Program-made: the position numbers and the translations under genes | Shown here: piece after piece, positions 9,861-22,452 of the stretch | How positions within the stretch are numbered: position 1 is the stretch's first letter | Layout of the letters: the number at the start of each line of letters is the position of its first letter | Source of the DNA: Atriophallophorus winterbourni | Lineage: Eukaryota; Platyhelminthes; Trematoda; Plagiorchiida; Microphallidae | Direction of reading: 5' to 3' | NCBI GenBank assembly: GCA_013407085.1 | Contig: JACCGJ010002762.1 | Location: 1-64,000, forward strand | Length of the DNA stretch: 64,000 nt | The notes under the pieces: model-generated | Seen by the model: only the letters and a program-made list of their open reading frames with translations | The model's database searches: none | Told to the model about the DNA's origin: nothing

Positions 9861-10735
9861 AATCATGCGAATTTTGGTCCGATCATCTGCCTTTCAAATC
9901 CAAGTTTCAACCACTACAATGTTTAAAATGTTTGTCATTTTTACATTCTGTAAGTAATAAGTAAACATCAAAATCACAACTTTGAATAGCGCCCCAATTT
10001 TTCTGTTACAAATTCTAGATATAGTGTAATTTGAAGTTTCAAACTTTTCTATACAGAAACTCAGTATATACTATTCTGAGAAAAATCACCCCTCGCCTAT
10101 AGTTTTTATTGAACTCAAGTTTCAAAATAATATTAGGAATCGCGTAGATCTATTAAGACCAGTGTTCGATTGAATAACTGTTCTAGATTGCATGAAGTCT
10201 TAATAATAGGAACTGTCGCAACGCACGGAACAATATTGCTACAGTCTGAGGACTCTTGTGAATTACCTGAACAAGTTTTACTTTCTGTTAGCCTTTTACA
10301 ACGCCAAACTATATATATTAGTTGCATGCAGATAATGTTTCAGGCTCATTTTGGTAATGTTTCCATTCTGACACAGATGATTCGTGAGATCAAATGAGAA
10401 AGTCAAAGGCATGCAGAGTCATTGAAAATCTTGTAGGCCGGTAGACATGTGAACAACAAGGCAGATGGGATAGCGTTCTCAGCACTGCGACGGACAATTA
10501 GTATATCATGTTGAAGTTATGTTTCTAGTTAATTATACTTTTAATATCATTTAACCTTAGTCACATTTCCAGATGTGTCAATTGACCTTGACAGGATTCA
10601 CTCTAAGCTGGGTAAATAGGCCAACTAATTTGGTCTTTGTATAAGTGACTTGACACGCCTAGGTTTAAAATGGCTGTTTACTTGTAAGGTCAGTTAAAGG
10701 TATTGGACTTAGTGCCATTTAATTACATTACCTGT
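9861..10735. other. Putative MEG intron, no firm gene
   Basis: Unassigned AT-rich DNA. Only a weak micro-exon candidate at 10267-10284 was noted. The open frames of 64 and 75 codons lying over each other on opposite strands show no recognised domain. Confidence 0.35.
10267..10284 (-). CDS. Weak candidate 18-nt micro-exon
   Basis: AACAG acceptor with a poor pyrimidine tract and donor CAG|GTAATTC flank AAAGTAAAACTTGTTCAG, open in phase 1 (SKTCS). Length and phase fit the series but the sites are weak. Confidence 0.2.
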
Positions 10736-10739
10736 TTTG

Positions 10740-10900
10740 ACTATCAATATTGTTCTGATGAAGCTTCTGTGTCATAAGCGAAGCGTTGCTAAAACGCGAT
10801 TTCTTGCAAATTTCATTTTCATGGCAATGATAAATCGATCGGTCCCAAGCATTTTTCATTACTTTTCCAGCACGTTTACTAATTTGTGTGCAACATACAA
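10740..10900. repeat. Repeat related to 51180-51370
   Basis: GAAGCTTCTGTG, GCGTTGCTAAAACG, TGCAAATTTCATTTTCATG and GATCGGTCCCAAG correspond in reverse complement to ACAGAAGCTTC, AACGTTACCAAAA, TTTGCAATGAATCGG and GTACCGATCGGGAG near 51190-51310. The 51-kb copy borders a PLE N-terminal coding fragment, so this may be PLE UTR. Confidence 0.5.
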
Positions 10901-10989
10901 TGTTCATTTTTGGTTGATGTCAGAATTTAAAAATTGCTCACTGGAATCAAAAGAGGTGCTAAAACGCCTTCTTAGATTTTGGCTATAAT

Positions 10990-12030
10990 AGATATTTTCT
11001 CATATTTTAATTGAATGACCGATCAGTTACGGAACATATATTCAAATTTTTAATCTTTAAACACGAATGTCTAAAATATCCTAAAGTTCCTTTAATATGT
11101 CCTAGAAATTTATCGAAAAGCATCATATAGATCTACGTAACACGCATATCATCCTCCCCAAGAACACTAGATATGAGATTTCACCGAATGTCAGAACAAG
11201 CAGTTTGGAGTCTAGTCATTGAATCTTGAATCTTGAGATCTTGAAATTTTACATACATCTGTTGCATTGTTATAAACACTTTTGTCACAGTTTACAAACC
11301 AATAATCTTTCAACTGTTTTGTTGCAAAAATTCACATTGGCATATCATACGTGCTGAAATTTTCAAAATTCTCGAATACTCTCTGCGGTTCTCTTTAGAA
11401 AATATATTCCAATAATCAATCATCAATTTGTTTGTACAACTACCCTTGCCCAAAATTCACAATCCACTCAAACCGCTCGCAAGTATTTGACGCGATGTTT
11501 TATCGTCAGTTTTCATTTGGATGCAACTATACATGTATGTTGGTGACGCAGTCTATGATTCGAAAAACAACCATAATGTTCAAACGTATATTGAAGAATC
11601 AACTAAAGAACTTAAGATTGGTCGTTCGCTCTCCCCGTAAGCTGTGTAACTCATTTAGACAATGTGTTTGACTATTGTCATAATTTCGGAACCGTTGTGG
11701 TGTTTGCAAATTTAATTAACACAATTCACTCAGGCATGCCCCACCTAAGCTTGCGATAGAGTTTATTTTCCCACAAGTAAATCACATAATTGACTTTTTT
11801 CTTGCGCATAAGATGACTACTTTATACCATTATTCACTAAAGTTCCAAATATATTAACAGCTAAGGAGATCATGAAAACTGAACAGATAACTTTTTATGC
11901 ATAATCTAACTCACCAGTGAGGACAGGTGCTCTAACTGAATAGCATGTCAATGGATAATTATTAATCATGAATGCGATTAAAACTTAATGCAAGTTGAGG
12001 AAAGAGTGAAAAGGATCATATTAGCGCTGA
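10990..12030. other. Putative MEG intron
   Basis: No gene apart from the candidate micro-exon at 11915-11935. The text around 11205-11250 has TTGAATCTTGA-type repeats like the end of LINE-A, without the conserved 3' UTR before it. Confidence 0.35.
11915..11935 (-). CDS. Putative 21-nt micro-exon
   Basis: Acceptor CATGCTATTCAG, donor CTG|GTGAGTTAG. The 21-nt exon is open in phase 1 and codes RAPVLT between split codons. Strong donor, ordinary acceptor. Confidence 0.45.
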
Positions 12031-12036
12031 CAGAAT

Positions 12037-12440
12037 TTGGGAAAGGGTTTGCGGTATAGCCTTTACCCTAAATTAACCCTCACTCCTAAATTCTACGGTC
12101 TGCCTGAAATACATAAAGAAGACATTCCTGTAACACCCATCGTTGATATGATCGGATCACACGGACACGTGTTAGCGAGACATTTGACAATAATGTTCAA
12201 ACCATTAGACAGTACTACCGCCTTTTTCATCAGCACACTTAATCCAGTAACAATTGAGGACGATAAAATCATGTTTAGCTTCGATGTGATTGCTTTGTTC
12301 ACCAACGCGTATTTAACAAGTGCGATACAAATAGCCAGAATGTCCCTGGAATCAGATAACAGTTAGTAGAGATTTAAGCATGAACCATTTTGAATTTCAT
12401 GGACAATTATATAAACAAAAGGAAGGGTCCATGTTGGTCT
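12037..12440 (+). mobile_element. Penelope-like element RT fragment
   Basis: The frame reads LTPKFYGLPEIHKEDIPVTP, then a block with FKPLDSTTAFF and IMFSFDVIALFTNAYLTSAI. PKFYGLPKIHK and SFDVxxLFTN are the hallmark PLE RT motifs. A stop follows at 12366, with remnant YKQKEGSMLV (for DG..MG) about 50 bases later. It is truncated before the catalytic YVDD block. A PLE-type hammerhead lies 470 bases downstream on the same strand. Confidence 0.8.
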
Positions 12441-12904
12441 AACCAATATCTCACATACTTGCTAATATGCGTATAGAACACTTTGAAAACAAAGCGTACT
12501 GGGTGGTGAATATAACTTTTTTAATTTAGTTGTTCGATGCCACATGAAAATACGTGACAGTTCTCATCACAAGTCACTTTCTCTACATACGATTCGCATC
12601 CCCTCGAGTGCGTTTCTATTATCCTGTCAGTATTTTCGTCATCGGTAATCTTACTTGGGTTTTCCTCACGCAAACTTGCCAAATATATCAAACACCGTGG
12701 CGAACTATAATAATTACAAACACACTAGAGGATACCAATGTGTCCCAGTTAACGAACGTGGGGACCTCGACGGGCAAACGGGTTCGAAAGGCTGAATTTA
12801 ACTTTCGGAGTTTTCTGGTCACAGTAGTGGTACGGGCACAGATTCCTTTTCAAACGACTGACCGATGAATAACGTGGGCGTGAAAAGAGTCTGATCCTAC
12901 TGTC

Positions 12905-12990
12905 CATACCTGATGAGTGCAAAAAGCACGAGACCGGTCGTATTTTTTGTGTGCATGATGGAAACGCATGTAAATATGTCTTTTGTTTAT
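12905..12990 (+). ncRNA. PLE-type hammerhead motif, second core mutated
   Basis: CTGATGA (12910-12916), stem II GTGC/GCAC with loop AAAAA, then GAGA instead of GAAA, the palindromic ACCGGT and C12939 as the GUC cleavage base. The A-to-G change in the second core should abolish activity. The downstream GTGTGCATGATGGAAACGCATG matches the flanks of the other copies. Confidence 0.6.
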
Positions 12991-13123
12991 GGGGAAGAAA
13001 TTTGTCATAGAATTATGTTTCGAGAGTTCATCAAACGCGATTGATAGCATCTTCTATCCCTGCTGAAATATTAGATCAAATCATGAAAGCTTTATGCCCC
13101 TCTATCACGCCTCGAATTTCATT

Positions 13124-13153
13124 TACCGTTTTTTCGGACTATACGGCGCACCA
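13124..13153. repeat. Tigger left terminal inverted repeat
   Basis: About 28 of 30 positions match the inverted right end. A subterminal ATTATAAGACGCAG copy of the same motif follows. Confidence 0.8.
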
Positions 13154-13338
13154 GATTATAAGACGCAGTATCAGTGAACGATCTGTTTTCATATATAGGA
13201 TTATAAGGCAAATAAAGCGAAACAAATATAGTCGGATAGGTCAGACTTTATTCAAATCGTGAACAATAACTTTCAATATTAGATAAAAAAGTACACTAAC
13301 TTGTTCAATCATTCCTTTTCTACGAATCCATCAAATTC

Positions 13339-14553
13339 CTAGTCTTTGGTGTCAGAATTCAACAGTTGGGCGATAGCGGCATCAAGCACGCCCGGATCCT
13401 TTTCGTCATCATCCGATTCAGTCTCATTGCTGTTGCTTGGCTGTTCATCAATGATTCCAGCCTTAGTGAAAGCTCGGACAACAGTAGAGACCGATACGTT
13501 AGCCCAGGCGTCGACGATCCATTGGCAGACAGTGGCGTAACTAGCCCGGCGTTGCCTACCTGTCTTGGTAAATTTGTGCTCACCTTCTGTCATCCATTGC
13601 TTCCATGCGGCTCGCAATTTAGCCTTGAACGCCCTATTTACTCCAATATCTAGCGGTTGGAGTTCGTTGGTCAATCCTCTAAGAATGATGGCTAGCTCCG
13701 AATTGGTTTTCTTCACTTAAGTTGTAGATCAGTAAGGCCGTAGAAGTGTGGAAAAAGACACCCGGCCACCTGACATATACTTCTCTCAGCCACTCGCTCA
13801 TTTTCTCTTCGTCCATGCAGCCTTTTGGGTTGACCTTAACAATGATTCCAACAGGAATCGTTTCTTTTGGCAAAGTCTTCCTCTTAAAAATGAACATGGG
13901 TGGTAGATTCTGACCATTAGTATGGCAAAGAAGAACGAGAGTAAAGGAAGATTTCTCATTCCCTTTGGTGCGTATAGATACAGTAGACGTCCCTGTTTTT
14001 TCTACGTTACGGTTAATGGGGACGTCAAAGGTGAGAGGGACCTCATCCATGTTTGTGATGTGGTCAGAATGGATCTTCTTTTCTATGATCTTGTCCTTGC
14101 AGTAAGTGTGGAAGATAGCTATCCTTTCATTGTAATCCTTTGGCAGTTGCTGCGAAGTGGTAGTTCTTGTGCGGATGGAGAGATGACGCCTTTTCATAAA
14201 ACGAAAGCACCAAGAAGGACATTCTTGAAATTCATCTATCTTCATATCACGTGCCATCGCTGTTGCCTTAAGTAGAATGGAGATTGTAGAGACTCTTCTA
14301 CTTGCTATTTTTGTGCAGTAATCCACTGCTCAATTTTGTCCTATAATTTTTGTCATCTTGCCTTGTTCCCTCGGTAAATGTTCTTCGTCTTATTTACGTG
14401 ACGCAGGTCATCTTATTGTTTCCTCCACTTCCGTACCATTGATTCATTGATGTTAAATTATTTCGCAGCTGCTCTATTCCCATGTTGTACTGCGCGGCTG
14501 ATGGCTTTGAGTTTAAAATCCGCATCGTGAGCATGTCTCTTAACAGGTGCCAT
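13339..14553 (-). pseudogene. Tigger transposase pseudogene
   Basis: Start ATG at 14553: MAPVKRHAHDADFKLKAISR leads into a psq/CENP-B-type helix-turn-helix (AVQHGNRAAAK, INESMVRKWRKQ). Next comes a CENP-B-like second DNA-binding block (ECPSWCFRFMKRRHLSIRTR) and then the DDE domain: NMDEVPLTFDVPIN with the first catalytic D, SIRTKGNEKSSFTLVL, LPPMFIFKRKTLPKE and VNPKGCMDEEKMSEWL. After a break near 13700, NELQPLDIGVNRAFKAKLRA and an acidic tail follow. At least four in-frame stops lie in the first 80 codons and a frameshift lies before the QPLD block, where the second catalytic D region (expected D-x-RAH) is also decayed. The protein cannot be made. Confidence 0.85.
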
Positions 14554-14901
14554 TTTGGGGTCTTTAATAACCGGATGCTTAAGCACCGTACGTACCAGGA
14601 AAAGTGGTTTCGGTAAGTGAAAGAGTTTCATTTTAATCGCTGAATAGTTTCATGCTGATCTGTTGTTGATTGTTTGACTCTGACCCCAAAACAAGTCTGT
14701 CTAGACAGCATAGAAAGCCGACTTCACGACCATCAGTGATTATTCTTGTACAATCAAAGGGAGTGACATCGTCACTTACCAAAGTCGTAATAAAACATTT
14801 TGACAGATTTTTGAGCGCAGTGTGAACATACACTATTCACACATAAGGTGCACCAGAATAAAAGGCTCACTGCCGATTTTTGGTACAAATTAGTGTTTTT
14901 A

Positions 14902-14931
14902 TGTGCGCCTTATAGTCCGAAAAATACGGTA
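14902..14931. repeat. Tigger right terminal inverted repeat
   Basis: GTGCGCCTTATAGTCCGAAA then AATACGGTA, the inverse of the left end. A subterminal AAGGTGCACCAG lies 50 bases inward. Confidence 0.8.
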
Positions 14932-15936
14932 ATAAATATTAAAAAGATATAAATTTGAGGTGTTTTTAGTCTAACGTAGGAAATTATAGATCTTATGTAG
15001 GATTTATAAATGAAAATAAAATTTATATTCTGATCGCAGATTGACGTCACATCATATTGCTTTTGTATTTTGATTATGCATATTGCTTGTGACAACCATG
15101 AAAGTTGTTTCAAGACTGCTCCCAATGTTTAGATAATTTCCGTAAACGAAATGTGCGCAGATGCGCGAATTTGTTGAAGTTCAATTGTGACTAATCAAAC
15201 TCTTGAATCCCAGTGTAAATGAATGGAGTAAACTAGCGAAGAGTGCCACCATGAGCTTTCGGATAATATAAAGAAAACCCCCATGCAACGCAACACGAGA
15301 GCAGAAAGTGCTGAACATATCGATGATAAAATGGAAAACCGCAGGTATTCTGGATTCGGAAAAATGGTATAGGAATGGGTCGCGTGTCAACATCTTCCCG
15401 ACAGGAACAGATATACAACTCCATACCGCTGTGATTCGTCACGGTCGTCAAACGTTTCAAAAGTGGTCTGGACTATGATTCAAACCGTTGGCACAGGACA
15501 TTGCTGTGGTGACGAGATTCGCTTATTATAGTTTGGCCGTTGTTCCATTCTTTCTCATTTGCGTATTAAACGTTTGGACAAATGAGCGTTCATTTGTTTT
15601 TGAGAAGCTTAGATGAACGTGATTAGCATTGGAGAGGTTGACCTGAGCGATGATTCGGGAAGTAATCGATAATTAGACGGGAATCGCAGGGTGTGGTATT
15701 GTTACCGCTGTATCGGTGTCCTGAAGACCGCGTTAACAAGGTGTTAGACGTGAAGAATTGAAGCGAGAATTGATGTTAATTTGCCTGATGCATCTATTGC
15801 CTCCCCACATGAAAGTCGGGTGATACAACATTGCTTAACATGAAACACCTTAACCGCCAACGGCGTGTCAATGATATTTCTTTATATATAAAGTAAAAAA
15901 AATTTCGTATTGTTTGACACATTAATTTGTACTCAC
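14932..15936. other. Putative MEG intron, no firm gene
   Basis: 15180-15480 is open in several frames at once and unusually stop-poor, but I recognise no domain and no clear splice frame. 15600-15650 is a scrap of the repeat family seen at 8330. Confidence 0.3.
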
Positions 15937-15948
15937 CTGTTTTTAACC
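15937..15948 (-). CDS. Putative 12-nt micro-exon
   Basis: Acceptor CCTAACGTCTCATTTAG, exon GGTTAAAAACAG, donor G|GTGAGTACAAAT. Both sites are strong. In phase 1 it codes LKT between split codons. Too short for any other method than splicing logic. Confidence 0.55.
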
Positions 15949-17070
15949 CTAAATGAGACGTTAGGATTAGATAATAAATTTGTGTGATTTTAGTATGTGT
16001 AACAAGGAACGTATTAAATCTAAATGCATTTATGATTTTATCGTTTTTCAAATCGTGAATATGCTAATGTCATACAATTGGATAAGATATTCAATCGACG
16101 TGTCGAGGATGTGAGTCATTTCACATCGTGGTATATATACTCAATGATTTTATTTTCCATATGGACTTATGGTTTGCCTCATCATTAGAACAATAAGCTG
16201 CGAAATGTCAACAAGTAATGCTGATTAAATTCCGAATCGATATCGAGATTTTGTTAAGGTTGCAAGCTGTGCAAAATTGATTGCTGAGCTGGTAGACGTA
16301 ATAGACATAAAATCTGATTTTGTACTGAACCATCTTTATAGCCCGAAATTTTTCCGGGTTTAGTATCAGACTGTTTGAGATGTAAAAATTTTCCATCGAT
16401 AATTAGCACATGGTAAATAAGTGTTTATGGATATAAACAGTTTTGTATGAGAATGCGTCGAATTAATGATGGATATATGAGCTACGTTACTGTATGTTAT
16501 AATGCAAATATCCTTCGAAATCATTACATAAACATTTCAGATGCATAGTGTCTGAATAAATGGAACCATTGAAGACTCTTTGGACATATGTAACACTGCC
16601 TTACTGACGCGTTGAGTTATCCGATTACAATTCGTCTCCTATACATCACAAGCATATAAACCGTTGTTGAAAACTTGTATGCGCGCTATTCAATACGAGT
16701 TATCATAAGTCGAACTAAATGGTTTCGAATGGTATAACCTACCATTTGAGCAGCGACTGTCTTGACTTAGTTTGATCACTTTCAACCGCAGATGCATTGA
16801 TGTAAGGTTTTTCTAGGCTACAGAATAATGCTGATGTCGTCCCACTCTCCCGATCACCGATTTAGGATCGCTACCAGACCTCGAACACAAAGTAATATTC
16901 TCAGCATATATATTCCACACCGATGCATGAACCTTGGTCGGAACGTTTACTCAGTTAGTGTATGCTTCCACTGGAACACTTTACCAACAGATGTTGTATA
17001 AAAGTTTATGTTAAATAATACATTTTCCCTTATAACCTCAGAGCCTCTGTTATAATCATCTTGGCAAAAG
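15949..17070. other. Putative MEG intron
   Basis: One weak micro-exon candidate at 16528-16551. An acceptor-like CATCTCAAACAG at 16373 (minus) opens a 55-codon frame, but in phase 2, which does not fit the series. No repeat or RNA gene recognised. Confidence 0.3.
16528..16551 (-). CDS. Weak candidate 24-nt micro-exon
   Basis: Acceptor CATTTATTCAG and donor T|GTAATG enclose 24 nt, open in phase 1 (TMHLKCL). The donor is poor. Confidence 0.2.
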
Positions 17071-17071
17071 A

Positions 17072-18655
17072 TATTATCCATACATACATTTTCGACCAAC
17101 ATTTTGCTACCCTTATTTCACGCGTAGAATTATTTACACTGGTTAATCCAACGGTTGGACCGAACATACAATTTATGATTTATTAAAACTTTGTAAGCTT
17201 AAACTATCATATTTTACCACTATTTAATTTTACCACTGAATGGACCGATTTTTATTCCAATATATAACGCATCCATGTTTGGCTACTCCATTCTCCTAAT
17301 GATTTCAAAAACGAATCTGTTATCAAATTTCTCACGACAAAACAGATTTCACAATTAACTATTACGATACTGCTAACCACAGACCTGAATTATCTTATTT
17401 GGAGAATGATATTGATTAGATTTGACACGGCTTTGTCATGACACTGTGTTTTACTTTCATCATCATGTCTTTGATATGTGGTGGTAAATGAATTCACAAT
17501 CCATTGAACTTCTTGATGCTAATTTATATTACAGTGAATACAATACAAAGACATAAGGTGGATTGCAAAACAACTGAGCTATCGAGTTTTAATAGAATGT
17601 AATAGCAAAATCGGTTACGAAGTGATGGCAATTCTAATTTTGTCCAATGAATGTGCTTTTGCTCTGGCTTTGCAGAATAATACATGGCAAAGTAGATGGC
17701 GATTTGTAAGCAACATTTTGGCAATTAAGTTTAGCGGTAAAGTTCCGTATAACGTTTTGTTAGAAAGTAGGTGTTTCAAACTAGAAACTGAAGACTAATG
17801 CATCACGATACGACTAGTTAATTAGCAGGAATTTCAAAGCACCTAACCTTATGAGGTTTGAAGTTTCACTTATGTTAAATTAACTCGATGCTTCTTGATC
17901 TAACTCCTGGTACATATGGCTGAGCCTTTTATGAGTTTCAGGTCAATAGTCACATTATGTTTCAAAACCAAAACTAAGAGTTCCTTATTCGAAATATCTG
18001 AATTTTTTTTATTTTCAAAGCGACATTTAAACTTGAGAGATCCGACGAAATTATTAGGATGATTTTCATGCAGGTGGCAAAAACGTAATCGAATTAATAA
18101 CGGACGTTTTCCCATTCAAGAACTGCACAAATTCATTGATTTGGACTTGTGATGAGTTCAGTAGTTACCAAAGTGGTTCCTTTGGTAAATTTTCGATACG
18201 CAACATTCTCAAAACTTTGCATAAGTACATTGTATAAACATATTTAAAAAGCTCGGTATTGATCAAATATGGCAAGCAGATGAACGTAAATATCTAACAG
18301 CAACAATATTTACATTAACAAGGCACGCTTATTTTCTACACTACGTGTGACTAGGAAGAAAGAAACCAATGTTTCAGATGTGTTTCGATAATGAGAACGA
18401 AATTATGGTTAAATATTTCTAAATATATAACAGAAAAACATGAAGGAAGTGGTAAACAGCCGCGAATAATAAAACTCACGTTCAAGGATGTGCCGAATAT
18501 CAATGTTGCTGCCTCCTGTTAAAACATTTCGCCCAGTAAAAATTTAAAAATAACTATAATATTGAAATTATTGGCGTTTAACTTTTTTGTGAAAGTTTGA
18601 AAAAATTTTCACAGATAATTTCTTGTTTAATCAATTTCATCGTACAAATATTGCG
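17072..18655. repeat. Tandem duplication, 1.59-kb unit, copy 1
   Basis: From ATTATCCATACATACATTTT to ATTGCGAGATATTATCC the sequence is repeated immediately downstream from about 18660 with roughly 90-95% identity. It contains the 36-nt micro-exon at 18480. Copy 2 lacks a stretch of about 110 bases (around 17970-18040 of copy 1). Confidence 0.9.
18480..18515 (-). CDS. Putative 36-nt micro-exon
   Basis: Acceptor AATGTTTTAACAG, donor GAAC|GTGAGTTTT. The 36-nt exon is open in phase 1 and codes GSNIDIRHILE between split codons. It sits in copy 1 of the 1.59-kb duplication. Its counterpart in copy 2 was destroyed by a LINE-A insertion. Confidence 0.55.
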
Positions 18656-20004
18656 AGATATTATCCATACATACATTTCGGACCAACATTTTGCTACCCT
18701 TATTTCTTGCGTAGAATTATTTACACTGGTTAATCTAACGGTTGGACCGAGCATACAATTTATGATTTATTAAATTTTTGTAAGCATGACCTATCTTATT
18801 TTACCACTATTTAATTTTACCACTGAATGGACCGATTTTTATTCCAATATATAACGCATCCATGTTTGGCTACTCCATTCTCCTAATGATTTCAGAAAAG
18901 AATCTGTTATCAATTCTCTCACGACAAAACAGATTTCACAAATAACTATTACGATACTGTTAACCGCAGGTCTGAATTATCTTATTTGGAGAATGATATT
19001 GATTAGATTTGACACGGCTTTGTCGTGACACTGTGTTTTACTTTCATGCTCATGTCTTTGATATGTGGTGGTAAATGAATTCACAATCCATTGAACTTCT
19101 TGATGCTAATTTATATTACTGTGAATACAATACAAAGACATAAGGTGGATTGCAAAACAACTGAGCTATCGAGTTTTAATAGAATGTAATAGCAAAATCA
19201 GTTACGAAGTGATGTCAATTCTAATTTTGTCCAACGAATGTGCTTTTGTTCTGGCTTTGCAGAATAATACATGGCAAAGTAGATGGCGATTTTGTAAGCA
19301 ACATTATGGCAATCAAATTTAGCGGTAAAGTTCCGTATAACGTTTTGTTAGAAAGTAGATGTTTCAAACTCAAACTGACGCCTAATGCATCACGATACGA
19401 CTTGTTAATTAGCAGGAATTCCAAAGCACCTAACCTTATGAGGTTTGAAGTTTCACTTATGTTAAATTAACTCGATGCTTCTTGATCTAACTCTTGGTTC
19501 ATATGGCTGAGCCTTTTATGAGTTTCAGGACAATAGTCACATTATGTTCCAAAACTTGAGAGATCCGACGAAATTATTAGGATGATTTTCATGCAGGAGG
19601 CAAAAACGAAATCGAATAATTAACGAACTTATTTTTCCATTCAAAAACTGCACAAATTCATTGATTTGGACTTGTGATGAGTTCAGTAGTTACCAAAGTG
19701 GTTCCTTCGGTAAATTTTCGATACGCAACATTCTCAAAACTTTGCGTATGTACATTGTATAAACATTTTGAAAAAGCTCGGTATTGATCAAAGATGGCGA
19801 ACAGATCAACGTAAATATCTAACAGCAACAATATTTACATTAACAAGGCACGCTTATTTTCTACACTAAGTGTGACTACGAAGAAAGGAACCAATGCTTC
19901 AGATGTGTTTCGATAATGAAAACGAAATTATGGTTAAATATTTCTAAATAAATAAAAGTAAAACATAAAGGAACTGGTAAACAGCCGCGAATAATAAAAC
20001 TCAA

Positions 20005-22452
20005 GATCAATGATAGTCTGAATATCAAAGCCCCTGAACTCAGAACTCAGAACCCAGAAAATTGTATGGTAGAAAAAGCATTAAGCTTAACAATAACCAT
20101 AGGATGACAAGGTATATGGAACATATAAAAATATATAAAAAATATAAAATATCTCAAAAATCAATAGGGACATTCACATACCGCATGGTTCGTCAGAAAC
20201 TCATCGAGTTTGGAAGCGAAAACCCCAACAGATTCTGATCGTGTGATTTCTTCAGGCAAATAGTTCCAAGAGAAACAAATTCTTACGGAGAAAAAATTAC
20301 GACGTATATCCAATCGGGAATGCGGAATGCTTAAAGCCTTTGAATGTGTTCGTGTTCTAGTAAGGTCATTGGGCTTTAGCAAGTGTTTAAGGGGATGGTT
20401 TACAGAATGCAGGATTTTGAAGGTCAACATAAGGTCACTACGTATCCGCCGTTGGGGAAAATCTTGTAGGTTCAGTTTTAAAATTCGCTCTGTGGAAGGC
20501 AAATTTCTGTACCGGGAGACCAACTTTGTAGCACGATGATAAATCCTGTCGAGTAGTTCGATATCCTTCCTCAGCCATGGTGCCCAGGCTTGGATGGAAT
20601 ATTACATAACAGGACGTATATACGTGTTAATTACCCGGGGTAGGGTTTCGGGCGTAAAAATCCGGAATATTCTTTTGAGGAGACTCAAGATACGGCAAGC
20701 TTTATTGTACACCATCCGGCAATGCTGTCCCGGCTTCAGGTTAAACGAAACCCAGATACCCAGATCTTTTTCTGCTGTGGTCCAGACGAGATCTTGCGTG
20801 CCAAGCTGATACATGTGGTGCAGAGATTTCCCAAGCTGCAGCATTTTACATTTCGTAGGGTTAAATGGTAACTCATTTAACTGGGACCAACGAAATAAGA
20901 TGCTTAGATCCCGTTGTAATGCCATACAGTCATTAACAGACCTGACACGTTTCCATATTTTAATATCATCGGCAAATCGTATCAAGTTGCATCCAATATC
21001 ATCTACTATATCGTTCATATACACCAAGAATAGAAGAGGTCCAAGCACCGAGCCTTGCGGAACTCCGCTCGTGACGTCTATTTTTTCTAGATAAGGTGCT
21101 GCCAACGCGAACTTGGACGTGTCTATCAGTAAGATAGTCCCTTATCCAATTCAGCAATATTCCCGTTATTCCATAGGATTCGAGCTTTTTAATTAAGATG
21201 TCATGGTTGACTCTATCGAAAGCTTTGGAAATATCGATGTAGCAAGCATGTACAGCCTCACCTTCGTCTAGTGCCTTGGTCCAATCCTCGAACGTTGTAA
21301 GAAGGTTAGATAAGCAACAGCGACCTCTTCGAAAACCGTGTTGTGCTGCGGTCAAAATATTTTGGTTTTCAAAATTTTCTCTCATGCGCGCAGTCACAAT
21401 GCGTTCCATTAATTTGGAGATCACCGGAAGTAACGTTACCGGTCTATAGTTTGCTGTGTTTGAACGGCTACCGCCTTTATAAATAGGAGTTATCATCCCT
21501 GCTTTCCATTGCGGTGGTATTTTTCCTTCATTTAAGCTGAGATTGAATATGCGAGTGAGAGGAGCAGTCATGATCACTCTTCCCCAGTGGTGCCAGGTAT
21601 TGTATACCCTCTACTGCGGTTGCCTCAGGCGTTAAGACAAGGTCAAGGGTTGAAGGTTGGTCAAGACCCCGCCAGCGAGTTGGCTGGTTAACGTGATTGT
21701 GTAGTGAAGCAACTTCTATAACCTCCTTGAATTTATGTTCAAACGAATGCAGGGAGTGCTCACCTCTCGAAAACAGATGCGGGAGATTAAAATCGCCAAT
21801 TATTAGCAATTGCATAGTCTGGCATCTTGTGATGTGTTGCAATGATTCGATGAGCTTATCATTGTATGAGCTTTCGGATGATGGTGAGCGGTAAATAATG
21901 TCGATCGTACATTAATCTCCATTGACTGGTTTCACTGAACACCACATCGTATCAAGAAGGCTGGGGTCATGATGATCGATGACGTTACACTGCGCTAAAC
22001 GTTCGTGATAGTAGACTGCAACTCAACCACCGGATCTTCGATCACGATCGCGAGGAAGTAGTGACATTTTCGGAATCAAAAGCTCAGCATCAGTCATGCA
22101 GGGCTGGAACCAACTCTCTGTAACTGCAACCTAATCGGGTGAAAGTCTATCACAAAGCTCACATAGTTCAGCTAATTTTTTAGCTAAACACTGAGCATTT
22201 GTATATATGGACCTGATCGTATTTGTCTTACACAATGTCAAATCGTGTACTGTAGCTATTGGTCCGACTCGCGATGAGCCGGACCCTTTTCGTTTTTTTG
22301 GTAACATTTGAACTGTCAATAACAAGATTGCAATCAGGCTGTGGTTGCGATGGTTCTCCGGGTTTCAGTGGGGGAACACGCATGGGCACACTTAGTCTCA
22401 CGTCTTGTGGAAGTTTTGAGCGGTTAGATTTCCAGTCGGGTCCTGTTAAAAC
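20005..22452 (-). pseudogene. Micro-exon counterpart destroyed by LINE-A insertion
   Basis: The acceptor half survives at about 22440-22460 (TTTTAACAG|GACC). The exon's other half lies at about 20010-20028 as TTGATATTCAGACTATCATT, with the donor GTGAGT changed to TTGAGT. LINE-A lies between. The exon can no longer be spliced. Confidence 0.65.
20030..22438 (-). mobile_element. LINE-A copy (endonuclease and RT, internal deletion)
   Basis: Minus strand, in order: linker VRLSVPMRVPPLKPGEPSQP; endonuclease start TNAQCLAKKLAELCELCDRL; LLIIGDFNLPHLFSRGEHSL with the catalytic GDFN; and LAPLGKSDHD with the SDH motif. It jumps directly to RT at about 21580: NTANYRPVTLLPVISKLMER, ACYIDISKAFDRVNHD, SGVPQGSVLGPLLFLVYMND, IRFADDIKIWKR with the ADD box, then the C-terminal blocks ending FASKLDEFLTNHAVCECPY. 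The linker between endonuclease and RT, a few hundred residues in related copies, is missing. Two frameshifts are present. The 3' UTR ends near 20040 with the common LINE-A motif. Confidence 0.85.

Larger units (their letters stand above)
13124..14931 (-). mobile_element. pogo/Tigger-type DNA transposon, nearly complete
   Basis: Both ends carry inverted repeats starting TACCGT: left TACCGTTTTTTCGGACTATA then CGGCGCAC, right (inverted) TACCGTATTTTTCGGACTAT then AAGGCGCAC. The outermost TA at each end fits the TA target duplication of the Tc1/mariner-pogo superfamily. The single decayed transposase gene between them is on the minus strand. At 1.8 kb the element is about full length for a short Tigger. 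It lies inside an intron of the putative MEG and has not been cut by other insertions. Confidence 0.85.
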
